DNA of 64,000 nt from contig JAJOLK010000010.1 in the NCBI GenBank assembly GCA_021173225.1, forward strand, positions 1 through 64,000, in the 5' to 3' direction. Position numbers and translations under genes: made by a program. This DNA is from Phycisphaerales bacterium PN19_bin_20. Lineage in GTDB: Bacteria; Planctomycetota; Phycisphaerae; Phycisphaerales; UBA1924. The notes beneath the pieces are model-generated. The model searched no databases. It worked only from the letters and a program-made list of their open reading frames with translations, and was not told the DNA's origin. Positions within the stretch are counted from its first letter, which is position 1; every line of letters starts with the position of its first letter. Positions 32,834 to 40,989 of this stretch are shown one piece after another.

Positions 32834-34399
32834 TCACTTCTTCTTCTCCTCGATCCCGCGGATCTCCAGCTTCGCCTCCGGCGTGCCCGCCGCCGCCGCC
32901 GCCTTCACCCGCCCTGCGCTGTCAGTAAACAGCACGAACCGCTCACCCGCCGGCGTCACAAACTCTGCCGACGGCCCGACCCGCGGCCCGGTCAAGATCG
33001 TCCCGTTCAGCACGCTCATCGCAATGCTGAAGTAGATGATGATCCCCGTCACGTCCACTAGCGTCGCAACAAACGGCGTGCTGCTCCCCGCAGGGTCAAG
33101 CCCGCACCGTTTCAAGATAAGCGGCAGCATCGCCCCCATGATGCTCCCCCACAGCACCACGCACACCAGCGTGCTCGAGATCGCCACCGCAAGAATCGTA
33201 AAGTGGTTCTGCTCGGGGCTCCCCTCCTTGAACCATCCCATCGCCCCAAAAAGGTTCACCCGCGCCAGCCCGATCGCCCCCACCATCAGCCCCAGGATCA
33301 CCGCCGTCGCCAGCTCACGCCGCAGCACGCGGAACCAGTCCGAAAGCTCGATCTCTTTCAGCGCCAGCGCCCGGATCACCAGCGTGCTCGCCTGACTCCC
33401 GCTGTTGCCGCCCGAGCTGATAATCGCCGGGATGAACGTCGCCAGCACCGCCGCCTGCGCGATGGCCCCTTCAAAGTACCCCAGCGCACTCGTCGTCAGC
33501 AGCTCGCTCATAAACAGCAGCGCCAGCCACGGCGCACGCTTCCTCACCAGCGAGAAGATCGGCGCCGTGATGTACGGCTCGTCGAGCGCCTGCACGCCGC
33601 CCATCTTCTGCATGTCCTCCGTAGCCTCCGCCTGCGCCACGTCCGCCACGTCGTCGTGCGTCACAATCCCCAGCAAGTACCCGCGAGAGTCCAGCACCGG
33701 CAGCGCCACCCGGTCGTACTTCTGCAGCATCTCTACCGCCGCCTCCTGCGGCTGGTCGGCCCGCAGGGCCACAAACTGCCGGTTCATCATGCTCTCGATG
33801 CTCGCGTCAGGCTCGCTCATGATCACCTGACGCAGACGCAGGTCGTCGGTCAGCTTGCCCGCATCGTCCACCACATAAAGCACGTTGATCGTCTCGGCGT
33901 CCCGCCCAAACCGACGCACGTGCTCGAGCGCCTTGCCCGCCGTCCAATCTTGATGGATCCGCACCAGCTCAGGGGTCATCAACCGCCCCACGCTCTTGAG
34001 CGGATAGCCCAGGATCGCCTGCGTCCGCGCACGCTCCTCAGGGCTCAGGCTCGCCACAATCCGGCCCGCAACCTGCGGCGGCAGCTCGTCTAGCAACTTC
34101 ACACGGTCGTCAGGGTTCATCCCCTCCACCAGCTCCGCCACGCTGTTCTCGCCGCCCTTGCCAAGCTGCATGATCAGCCGCTCTTGCTGATCGCTGGGCA
34201 GGTACGAAAAGACCTCGCCCGCGTCGTCCTGCGGCAACACCCGGAACGCCACCGCCGCGTCCTCAGGCGTCAGCTCAATGAAGATGTCACCAACGTCCGC
34301 CGGCTGCAACCCGTGCAGCACCTCGCGCAGGTCACCAAACGCCTTCGCGTGGATCAGCTCTTCTACTTCCGGCAGTAGCAGCGCGGCAGTCGGGTTCAT
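32834..34399 (-). CDS. mgtE: Magnesium transporter MgtE
   Basis: A 521-residue protein from ATG 34399; the frame is open to 34522 but the upstream part is a REP-like element. N-terminal superhelical MgtE_N repeats (LREVLHGLQPADVGDIFIEL, AGEVFSYLPSDQQERLIMQL). Two CBS domains follow (GRLMTPELVRIHQDWTAGKA, VALPVLDSRGYLLGIVTHDD). Then a five-helix membrane domain with the conserved FIPAIISSGGNSGSQASTL and DPAGSSTPFVATLVDVTGII. It imports Mg2+ and the cytosolic domains close the pore when Mg2+ is abundant. A C-terminal extension of about 45 residues after the last helix ends in EKKK. Flanked by two REP-like hairpins. Confidence 0.95.
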   Translation of the reverse strand: MNPTAALLLPEVEELIHAKAFGDLREVLHGLQPADVGDIFIELTPEDAAVAFRVLPQDDAGEVFSYLPSDQQERLIMQLGKGGENSVAELVEGMNPDDRVKLLDELPPQVAGRIVASLSPEERARTQAILGYPLKSVGRLMTPELVRIHQDWTAGKALEHVRRFGRDAETINVLYVVDDAGKLTDDLRLRQVIMSEPDASIESMMNRQFVALRADQPQEAAVEMLQKYDRVALPVLDSRGYLLGIVTHDDVADVAQAEATEDMQKMGGVQALDEPYITAPIFSLVRKRAPWLALLFMSELLTTSALGYFEGAIAQAAVLATFIPAIISSGGNSGSQASTLVIRALALKEIELSDWFRVLRRELATAVILGLMVGAIGLARVNLFGAMGWFKEGSPEQNHFTILAVAISSTLVCVVLWGSIMGAMLPLILKRCGLDPAGSSTPFVATLVDVTGIIIYFSIAMSVLNGTILTGPRVGPSAEFVTPAGERFVLFTDSAGRVKAAAAAGTPEAKLEIRGIEEKKK

Positions 34400-34452
34400 G
34401 CCGCAGGATACCACGGGCGCGTGCCCATGCTCTTGGCTTCGCACTCCATAGC

Positions 34453-34492
34453 GCCGGTTATCGACCGGCCATCGGGCCAGCGGCCCGACCCT
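34453..34492 (+). repeat. REP-like double hairpin, copy 2
   Basis: GCCGGT/ACCGGC with loop TATCG (34453-34469), then TCGGGCC/GGCCCGA with loop AGC (34472-34488), followed by CCCT. The second stem is identical to copy 1 and in the same orientation, while the first stem differs. It starts 9 nt beyond the rnpA stop and lies upstream of mgtE. Confidence 0.75.
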
Positions 34493-34500
34493 CCCGCCCG

Positions 34501-34908
34501 CTATCGCTTTCGCGCCGCCCAAGTCCGCCCTAGCTCACGCACCGCCGAGACCAGCGCGGCCTCATACTGCGCCAGCGGCACCGGCGCGTGCGGATGCACG
34601 CTCACCACCAGCTCAAGCCCAAGCCCCGCCCCCACCGCAGCGCCGATCGCCTCCAGCAGCGCCGCCCGCTGCAGCCTGAAGGCCTCGCGCAGCAGACGCT
34701 TCACCCTGTTACGCGCCACGTTGTTCCCAACCCGCCGCGGCACGCTCAGCCCGATCCGTGTCCCCCCGTCAGCGCTGAGCGCCGAGTGAACGCGCAGCGC
34801 CCCGCGCGTCACGCTGGTGCGGGCCGCGTACACACGCTGAAACTGCCGCGCGTGCGACAGACGCATCGACCGGGTGAACTTCAGGCCTGTGGGTTGCTGC
34901 TGCGGCAC
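34501..34908 (-). CDS. rnpA: Ribonuclease P protein component
   Basis: A 135-residue basic protein. Family hallmarks: SMRLSHARQFQRVYAAR at the start, the conserved RNR motif in RRVGNNVARNRVKRLLREAF, and the helix-strand end LGLELVVSVHP. It binds the RNase P RNA to mature tRNA (and tmRNA) 5' ends. Its stop is followed by a REP-like hairpin. The usual neighbours rpmH upstream and yidC downstream are absent; instead it abuts a two-TM protein gene (9-nt gap). ATG 34908 has no obvious ribosome site; coupling to the preceding gene is likely. Confidence 0.9.
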   Translation of the reverse strand: MPQQQPTGLKFTRSMRLSHARQFQRVYAARTSVTRGALRVHSALSADGGTRIGLSVPRRVGNNVARNRVKRLLREAFRLQRAALLEAIGAAVGAGLGLELVVSVHPHAPVPLAQYEAALVSAVRELGRTWAARKR

Positions 34909-34917
34909 GCGACAGGA

Positions 34918-35523
34918 TCATTGCCCGCGCGGGCGCGTCGCCGGTAGCATCCCGACAAACACCAGCCCCGCGCCCGCCAGCAGCAGGTACAGCCGCTTGC
35001 GCTGGTCCATCGCCAGCTCTTGCAGCCAGCTGTACTCACGCGAGTATTGGTTCAAGACCAGCGGCCGCGGCTCAAGGCGGTCAATCAGGCTCGCGCGCGT
35101 GCCGGCCACGTCGCCGTCGGGGATCAGCAGCTCGGTGCCCGCGGGTGCCTGGTTCAGTTGCACGGGCACCAGCGCGCGGAGCGTGGCCTCATCGCCACCT
35201 TTCAGCCGCCCAAGAAAGTCGTGGTGGTACGCCAGGCGCGTCTGGCTGTGCTGCTCAGAGGCCAGGGCCCGGTCGCGGAAGAACCGCGACTTGTCGCGTT
35301 CCTCTTGTGCCGGCAGCAGCAGGGCCGTCGCGATCAGCACTATCCCGGGGATCAGCAGCAGCCAGCCGATGTCAAACGGCGGGGCGCGCCAAGGCCGTAC
35401 TACGCGTAGTTCGCGCACTTCGCGCGTCTCGCTCGGGCTCGCGGCACCCTCGGCGCGGACGCCATCGTCAGGGCTGGTCGCAGGGTCGGTGGCCACAGAG
35501 AGATCATTGGCGACGGCGGTCAT
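34918..35523 (-). CDS. Two-helix membrane protein of unknown function
   Basis: A 201-residue protein from ATG 35523 (an open frame to 35577 is less likely). Layout: an Asp/Glu/Ala-rich cytoplasmic N-terminus of about 60 residues, then the membrane helix IGWLLLIPGIVLIATALLLP. A mostly charged periplasmic-type middle follows (QEERDKSRFFRDRALASEQH, VLNQYSREYSWLQELAMDQR). A second helix, LYLLLAGAGLVFVGMLPAT, leads to a short basic tail. The helix-loop-helix arrangement recalls small envelope-associated proteins. It ends 9 nt upstream of rnpA, so the two are probably co-transcribed. No family recognised. Confidence 0.65.
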   Translation of the reverse strand: MTAVANDLSVATDPATSPDDGVRAEGAASPSETREVRELRVVRPWRAPPFDIGWLLLIPGIVLIATALLLPAQEERDKSRFFRDRALASEQHSQTRLAYHHDFLGRLKGGDEATLRALVPVQLNQAPAGTELLIPDGDVAGTRASLIDRLEPRPLVLNQYSREYSWLQELAMDQRKRLYLLLAGAGLVFVGMLPATRPRGQ

Positions 35524-35795
35524 CGGGGGTTCCAAGGCTGTTGGGGCCGTGGGAGTATCGACCCGGAGCCGCGTCAAGCGTGAACGACGCCTGCGCGACA
35601 GGGGCTGCGCACAAGCACGGGCGCACAGGGGCGGAAGTAAGCGGATGCTTACCTGCCAGCGAGGGCTCTATTGGCCGCGCCGATGGCCTTGCGGGCTCAA
35701 CCAACTTTGGACGATCCGTGGGTGCGACCGACCCTGCCGCGTGGCTCCTGAGCGATCGTGGCGCATCCGCGCTTCTGAGCGCACAATGGCGGCGT

Positions 35796-37586
35796 TCAGG
35801 GGGCTGGCGCGGCTGGCGCGGCTGGCGCGGCTGGCGCGGCGGGGCCGGGCAGCTCAAGCTGCCCGTCTTGCGTCACGCGCAGCTGGCCGGTCGTGAGCAG
35901 ATAGTCGAGCACGGCGGTGGTCAGGTCGGTCTGGGCCTGGTCGCGTGCATTCTCGGCGTCGCGCAGCGCGTTGGCGGTGTCGACAATCTGCTGAGCCGTG
36001 ACCTCGTCGGCCTTGATCTCTTGCTCTTTGGCGCGGCGCAAGTTGATCTGCACGGCCCGCTCTTGAAGCTGCAGGTTGAAGCGGGCGCGGTCAATCTCGC
36101 GGACGCTGGCGCGCGATTCAAGCACCACGGTGTCGGTCAGCGCGTCCAGGTCGCGCGTGGCGCGCTCGGCGATGATCTGTGCCCGGCGGACCAGGGCCCG
36201 CTCGTTGTGGCGGTCCAGGGGCCAGTCGACCCGGACGCCGGCGGCGTATCGCGCGTCATCAAGCTCATAGACCGCGCCGCCCTCGCGGGCACTGGCGGCG
36301 GTGCCGAAGCGGGCCGAGCCGGTCACGGAGGCGTCGGGCAGCAGGCCGTTCTCGGCGTTGCTTACGCCGCGGCGCGCGTCGGCGAGGCGGTCGGCCTGGG
36401 TCTGCAGGTCAAGGCGGTACTGCAGGGCGAGCCTGGCGGCGGCGGCGGGCTCAGACTGCGGCTCGGGCAGCGCGGGCGTAGTTGGGGCGATGGTCAGGCG
36501 CTGGCCGACGGGCACGCCCAGGCGGACCTTGAAGCGGTCGAGCGCCAGGATGAACTGCTCGCGCTGGTTGGCGAGGCGGGCCTGCGCGCGGAGCACGTCA
36601 GAGGCCGCGATGTTCTTTTGGAACTCGGCGATGCGCCCGGCCTCGACCAAGGCGGCGGTGCGGCTTTCAAGGCGCTGCAGCAGCTCAAGGGCGCGCTGCT
36701 GATTGGCGATAGCGCGCTGCTGCTGCTGCAGGTTCAAAAAGTCGTTGGTAAGGCTGACCAGCAGCTCGCGCCGGCGACGCTCGAAGGTCCGGGCGGAGTA
36801 GACCAGCTCGCGCTCGGCCTGGATGAGGTCCTCACGCGCAATCGACCCCGCGCCGCGCAGCAGGGGGATGCGGCCAGAGAGGACCAGTTCGGAAGACTGC
36901 GTGTAGCGGTCGGTGGCAAGCTGGCGGAGCTGCTCGGTGGCGGACCAGAGGAAGCGGGCTTCAAGCTCGCCGCCGCTGGGCAGGCGCTGGGTGGCGCGCA
37001 GCTCGTTGATCAGCGCGAGCGGGGCGGTGATGTTGCCGTCGGTGGCGTTGCGGGTCAGCTCGGCGCTGGTGGTGGCAAAGAAGCGCGGGCCCCAGAGGTG
37101 CCGCTCGACGAGCAGGTCAATGGCTGAGAGCAGGTAGTCCTCTTGCGCGGCGAGGTACTCACGGCTGGTGACCTGCGATTGGCGAAGAGCATCGGCGAGG
37201 GTCAGCTCAGTAGTGCGTGGGGGAGAGCTTGGGTCGGCGGAATCTGCGGTGTTCGAGTCTGGCGCGGCGTACGCGTCGAGGCGTGCGGCAACGTTGCGGC
37301 CTGCGTCGGCGGGGATGAACGTGAGGTCGCTGGCGGCGGGGTCGATGGTTGCCGGCGCGGAAAGGGCGCTGGTGGCTGTTGTGGCGGTGATGGAGCGGCC
37401 TGCGAGCTGCGGGCGGACGTTGGCACCAAGCAATTCGGCGGTTCGTTGGCGGACGAGGTCATCGGCGCGGCGGTCGATGTCTGAGAGGTCAGCGCAGGCC
37501 GGGATAAGGAGTAACGCCGACACACTAACAAAGTATGTACACAACGATCGTACGGTGATCGGAAGGTTTATGATAGGATAGCACAT
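35796..37586 (-). CDS. TolC-type outer-membrane efflux lipoprotein
   Basis: A 596-residue protein. The leader and lipobox (VSVSALLLIPACADL) suggest lipidation, as in OprM-type TolC proteins. The body shows the paired OEP repeats: LTLADALRQSQVTSREYLAA, the long coiled helix ILAERELVYSARTFERRRRE type (QAERELVYSARTFERRRREL), and GVRVDWPLDRHNERALVRRA followed by helices ending AQTDLTTAVLDYLLTTGQLR. Such proteins form the trimeric channel of tripartite efflux or type I secretion systems. No RND or ABC partner is adjacent. The C-terminus ends in a Pro-Ala tail made by a 9-bp repeat. The N-terminal 110 residues (ADDLVRQRTAELLGANVRPQ) are longer than usual. Confidence 0.85.
   Translation of the reverse strand: MCYPIINLPITVRSLCTYFVSVSALLLIPACADLSDIDRRADDLVRQRTAELLGANVRPQLAGRSITATTATSALSAPATIDPAASDLTFIPADAGRNVAARLDAYAAPDSNTADSADPSSPPRTTELTLADALRQSQVTSREYLAAQEDYLLSAIDLLVERHLWGPRFFATTSAELTRNATDGNITAPLALINELRATQRLPSGGELEARFLWSATEQLRQLATDRYTQSSELVLSGRIPLLRGAGSIAREDLIQAERELVYSARTFERRRRELLVSLTNDFLNLQQQQRAIANQQRALELLQRLESRTAALVEAGRIAEFQKNIAASDVLRAQARLANQREQFILALDRFKVRLGVPVGQRLTIAPTTPALPEPQSEPAAAARLALQYRLDLQTQADRLADARRGVSNAENGLLPDASVTGSARFGTAASAREGGAVYELDDARYAAGVRVDWPLDRHNERALVRRAQIIAERATRDLDALTDTVVLESRASVREIDRARFNLQLQERAVQINLRRAKEQEIKADEVTAQQIVDTANALRDAENARDQAQTDLTTAVLDYLLTTGQLRVTQDGQLELPGPAAPAAPAAPAAPAP
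35803..35838. repeat. 9-bp tandem repeat, 4 copies
   Basis: GCTGGCGCG is repeated perfectly four times at 35803-35838. It encodes the C-terminal Ala-Pro-Ala repeats of the minus-strand TolC-type protein. Confidence 0.92.
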
Positions 37587-37926
37587 TGGCGGATCGTGCC
37601 TGTGAATTTCTGGGCCCTGAGCAAGGAAATGGGCCCTTGGGGGTCGGAATGGGCGGCCAGAGGGGGTCAGCGTTGGAGGATGAGGTTGGGGGTTCCTATC
37701 CTAGGGGCCTTCGGCACGGAGGCCGGTCGGCGTCTGGAGATGATCGCGGAAGTGCGCGGTTGTTTGCAGCGTGTTTGGGTCTTGATTCGCCAAAGCGGGC
37801 CGGTCGGGTCCGCGTTGGTGGGTGTTGACGAAGACGGACGCGGGGCTTTTTTGGGGTCTGCGTGGCGCGTTGGTTCGCGCCTGCGGGCTGGACAGGGCCG
37901 ACCGCGTGCAGGAGCCGCGTGCAGAC
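37587..37926. other. Divergent gap between the TolC-type gene and the GH35-like gene
   Basis: No separate gene. In the GH35-like frame the reading stays open from 37822, but that part is not protein-like. No confident promoter seen. Confidence 0.35.
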
Positions 37927-40900
37927 ATGCCATCGATCACCTTTGACGGACAATCTCTGATCATTGACGGTAAGCGGCTTTGGCTGGTCGGCGGGACGGT
38001 GCATTATGCACGTCTGAACCGCGACCAGTGGGCGGACCGGATCCGGCTGGCGAAGCTGGCGGGTCTGAACACGATCACCACCAGTGTTGTGTGGGCGCGG
38101 CACGAGCCGCGGGCGGGCACGTTTGATTTTTCTGGCGACAACGACCTTCGCCACTTTGTGCAGTTGGTGCACGCGGCGGGGATGTACTGCGTGCTGCGTG
38201 TGGGCCCGTACGTGGGCGAGGGCTTTGACTTTGGCGGGCTGCCGCCGTGGGTGCTGACGCTGAAGGAAGTGCAGCTTCGGACCGTGAGCACGAGCTTTCT
38301 GGAGGCTTGCTCGCGGTTCTTTGGTGCGGTGGCGCGGCAGGTGCGCGACTTGCAGGTGACGGTGCCGCAGGGCCCGGGCGATACGCACGGGGGCCCGATT
38401 GTGCTGGTGCAGAACGAGCATCAGTGGACGTGCGGGAGCGAGGCTCGGGCGCTGGGGTACTTAGGCGAGCTGCACCGGTACATCCGCGAGAGCGGCTTTG
38501 ACGTGCCGGTGACGAACGCGAACAACCTATGGCAGGGCGTTGAGGGTGAGGTAGATACGTGGGTGGGCTCTGAGGAGCTGCTGGGGTTTGTGCGTCAGTT
38601 GGCGTCGGTGCGGCCGCAGCAGCCACGGATGGTTAGCGAGCTTTCGCCCGGTGGTCAGGGCGCGTGGGGTGAGGAAGCGCCGGCGGCTTTGGACGCTTCG
38701 GGGCTGACGCGTCGGCTGGCGCAGGTGCTGGCGGGTGCGGGTCAGTTCAATATCGAACCCTTTGCGGGCGGCACGAACTTCGCGTTCGCGGGCGGGCGTC
38801 TGGCGGGCGGGTATGGGCGCTGGGCGACCAGCGATGCCAGCAGCGGCGCGATGGTGGACGCGTCTGGGCGCCGGACTGAGTTGTTTGAGCCAGCGCGGCG
38901 TGTGAGCCTGTTTGCGTCGCGGTTTTCGCGGCTGCTCTCGCACCTTGACCCCAAGGCGTACGCCGTGGGCCTGCACCCGGACCAGACCGGCGGCGGCGGC
39001 GTGGGCGGTGGTGACGGCGGTGGCGGGTTTGCGGTGATGCACGCGTCGGGGAGCCAGGGCTCGGTGGTGTTTGTATTAAGCCGCGGAGGTGGGCGAGCTG
39101 GTGGGCGTGTCGAGGGCACGGCGCGCAAGCGCGGGTCGAAGGTTTCTGGCGCTGGTGGGGCTGGCGGTGAGGGTTCTGCGACGCTGCTGCTGAGCAACGG
39201 GACGACGCTGACAGTCTTCCCGGGTGATCAGCCGGTGACGTGGTACTTGCTCGAGACGCGGCTGCACGGGCGGAGCCACCTTGACTATTGCAACATGACG
39301 GCGCTGGCGATGGTCGGGCGTGTGCTGGTGGTGCACGCGCCGGGCGGGACGTCTGGTCGGCTGTCGATCAACGGGTCGCCACTGGAGCTTGAGGTGCCTG
39401 CGGGCGTGGTGCCGACGATCGTGGAGCACGAGAGCATCATGCTGGTGGTGTGCGCGAGCGAGCATCTTGAGCGCGTGCAGGTGACCGATGACGCGGTGTT
39501 GGTTGGTGCGGTGGACGTCGGCGCGGGCGGCGAGCCGGTGGTGGCGAGCGGCGGCGATGTGGTGACGCGCGTGCTGGGCACCGGGCATGTCGTCAAGAGC
39601 AAGGTTGGTGAGCGTCAGCTTGTGCCGGGCGTGCCTGCGCCGGTGATGAAGCTTGATGTGCCTCTGTTCAAGGGTAAGGGTGCCGCAGCGAAGGCGAAGG
39701 CCGGCGCGAAGGTGACTGGCAAGGCGGGCGGCAAGGCGGGGCTGAAGAAGGGCTCGCCCGAGCCGGAGGCGGTGCCTGAGTTTGTGCCGCCGCCGGAGCT
39801 GGCGGTGGTGATGGCGCGTGGCAAGGTGAGTTCGGGCAAGCCGGTGGAGCTTGGTGCGTGGACTGGCGCGAGCATGGGCGAGTACGTGGGCGGCACCAGC
39901 GCGCGGTACGCGTCGATCGCGGGCCCGGCTGAGCTTGGTGCCCTTGGTGCGCCGTACGGGTACGGGTGGTACCGCTTGACGCTTCGGTCGCGCAGCGCGG
40001 GCAAGACGGTGGTGGCCTGGCCGCAGAGCGGCGATCGGCTGCACCTGTTCCTTGACGCGAAGGCGTCCGGGGTGATTGGCGGCGGGCCTGGGGCGGTTCG
40101 CACGGCGGCCCTGAGCCTTCGCAAGAAGGAGCAGCAGCTTGTGGTGCTGGCGGAGAACCTTGGGCGGTTTGCCAGCGGCGCGCACATGGCGGACCTGAAG
40201 GGCTGCTTTGGGCACCTGTGGGAGGTCGCGGCCGCGCGGGGCGTCTCGCGCCCGCAACTGAAGCGCGAGGCGCAGGTGACCGTGCTGCAGCACGCTGGCT
40301 TTGTGCCCGCGCTGCACGACGGCGACGTGACCGACGCGATGCGGGTGACGTGGGAGATCAACAAGCGCCGCGGTCCGGTGCTGATGACGCTGGGCGCAGG
40401 CGGCGGGCTGGGGTCGCTGCGCGGGCTGGTGATTGTCAACGGCGTGCCGCTGCGGTACTTTGACGCGACGGGCCCGCGGACGCTGCTGCTGGACGACGCG
40501 CAGCTCGGCAAGGGCCCGGCGAGTGTGCAGCTGGCGGTGATCGGCGACGGCAACGTGGCGTTCAAGGCGCTGAGTGAGAGCGTGGAGTTCATGGACGCCG
40601 TGGGGTGCGTGAGCGCGGACGCGGAGTGGGCGTTTGCGAAGTGGGAGCGTCCTGGCGAGGGGATGTTCCACGCGCTGCGTGGTCACAGCCACGGTCGTGG
40701 GCCTGAGTGGTTCAAGAGCACGTTCGCGTTGCCGGCGGGGTTTGCGGGCGCGCTGCACTACAGCACGGGCGAGCTAAGCAAGGGGCAGGTGTACGTCAAC
40801 GGGCGGCACGTTGGTCGCTACTTCAGCCAGACGCACGACGGGAAGGCGGTGGGCCCGGGGCACACGCTGTTTATCCCGGCGGCGGCGCTGAAGGTGGGCG

Positions 40901-40971
40901 AGAGCAACGAGCTGGTGGTGTTTGACGAGCACGGGCACTTGCCGAGCCGCTCGAAGCTGATTGTGAAGTGA
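37927..40971 (+). CDS. GH35-like beta-galactosidase
   Basis: A 1014-residue protein from ATG 37927, with AGGAG about 12 nt upstream. The N-terminal TIM barrel carries the GH35 signatures: GGTVHYARLNRDQWADRI, GLNTITTSVVWARHEP, FDFSGDNDLRHFV and LRVGPYVGEGFDFGGLPPW. The proposed acid/base is Glu164 in VLVQNEHQW and the nucleophile Glu238 in MVSELSPGG. Later beta-sandwich domains include a C-terminal jelly-roll (FKSTFALPAGFAGALHYSTG, GQVYVNGRHVGRYF). Family members cleave terminal beta-galactosides from glycans. Oddities: no signal peptide, a Gly-rich insert near residue 360, and a Lys/Ala/Gly linker (about 585-615; KAKAGAKVTGKAGGKAGLKK). The WE/WH context around the nucleophile differs from typical members, so substrate is uncertain. 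Confidence 0.85.
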   Translation: MPSITFDGQSLIIDGKRLWLVGGTVHYARLNRDQWADRIRLAKLAGLNTITTSVVWARHEPRAGTFDFSGDNDLRHFVQLVHAAGMYCVLRVGPYVGEGFDFGGLPPWVLTLKEVQLRTVSTSFLEACSRFFGAVARQVRDLQVTVPQGPGDTHGGPIVLVQNEHQWTCGSEARALGYLGELHRYIRESGFDVPVTNANNLWQGVEGEVDTWVGSEELLGFVRQLASVRPQQPRMVSELSPGGQGAWGEEAPAALDASGLTRRLAQVLAGAGQFNIEPFAGGTNFAFAGGRLAGGYGRWATSDASSGAMVDASGRRTELFEPARRVSLFASRFSRLLSHLDPKAYAVGLHPDQTGGGGVGGGDGGGGFAVMHASGSQGSVVFVLSRGGGRAGGRVEGTARKRGSKVSGAGGAGGEGSATLLLSNGTTLTVFPGDQPVTWYLLETRLHGRSHLDYCNMTALAMVGRVLVVHAPGGTSGRLSINGSPLELEVPAGVVPTIVEHESIMLVVCASEHLERVQVTDDAVLVGAVDVGAGGEPVVASGGDVVTRVLGTGHVVKSKVGERQLVPGVPAPVMKLDVPLFKGKGAAAKAKAGAKVTGKAGGKAGLKKGSPEPEAVPEFVPPPELAVVMARGKVSSGKPVELGAWTGASMGEYVGGTSARYASIAGPAELGALGAPYGYGWYRLTLRSRSAGKTVVAWPQSGDRLHLFLDAKASGVIGGGPGAVRTAALSLRKKEQQLVVLAENLGRFASGAHMADLKGCFGHLWEVAAARGVSRPQLKREAQVTVLQHAGFVPALHDGDVTDAMRVTWEINKRRGPVLMTLGAGGGLGSLRGLVIVNGVPLRYFDATGPRTLLLDDAQLGKGPASVQLAVIGDGNVAFKALSESVEFMDAVGCVSADAEWAFAKWERPGEGMFHALRGHSHGRGPEWFKSTFALPAGFAGALHYSTGELSKGQVYVNGRHVGRYFSQTHDGKAVGPGHTLFIPAAALKVGESNELVVFDEHGHLPSRSKLIVK

Positions 40972-40989
40972 GGGTGGGTGGGCGCGCTG

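Noticed and set aside
36179-36481. Arg-rich plus-strand frame within the TolC-type gene
   Set aside because: Antisense shadow of a gene with clear OEP repeats.
39076-40758. Minus-strand frame of 560 codons opposite the GH35-like gene
   Set aside because: Arg/His/Gln-rich shadow, no conserved motif, lies entirely inside a recognised gene.
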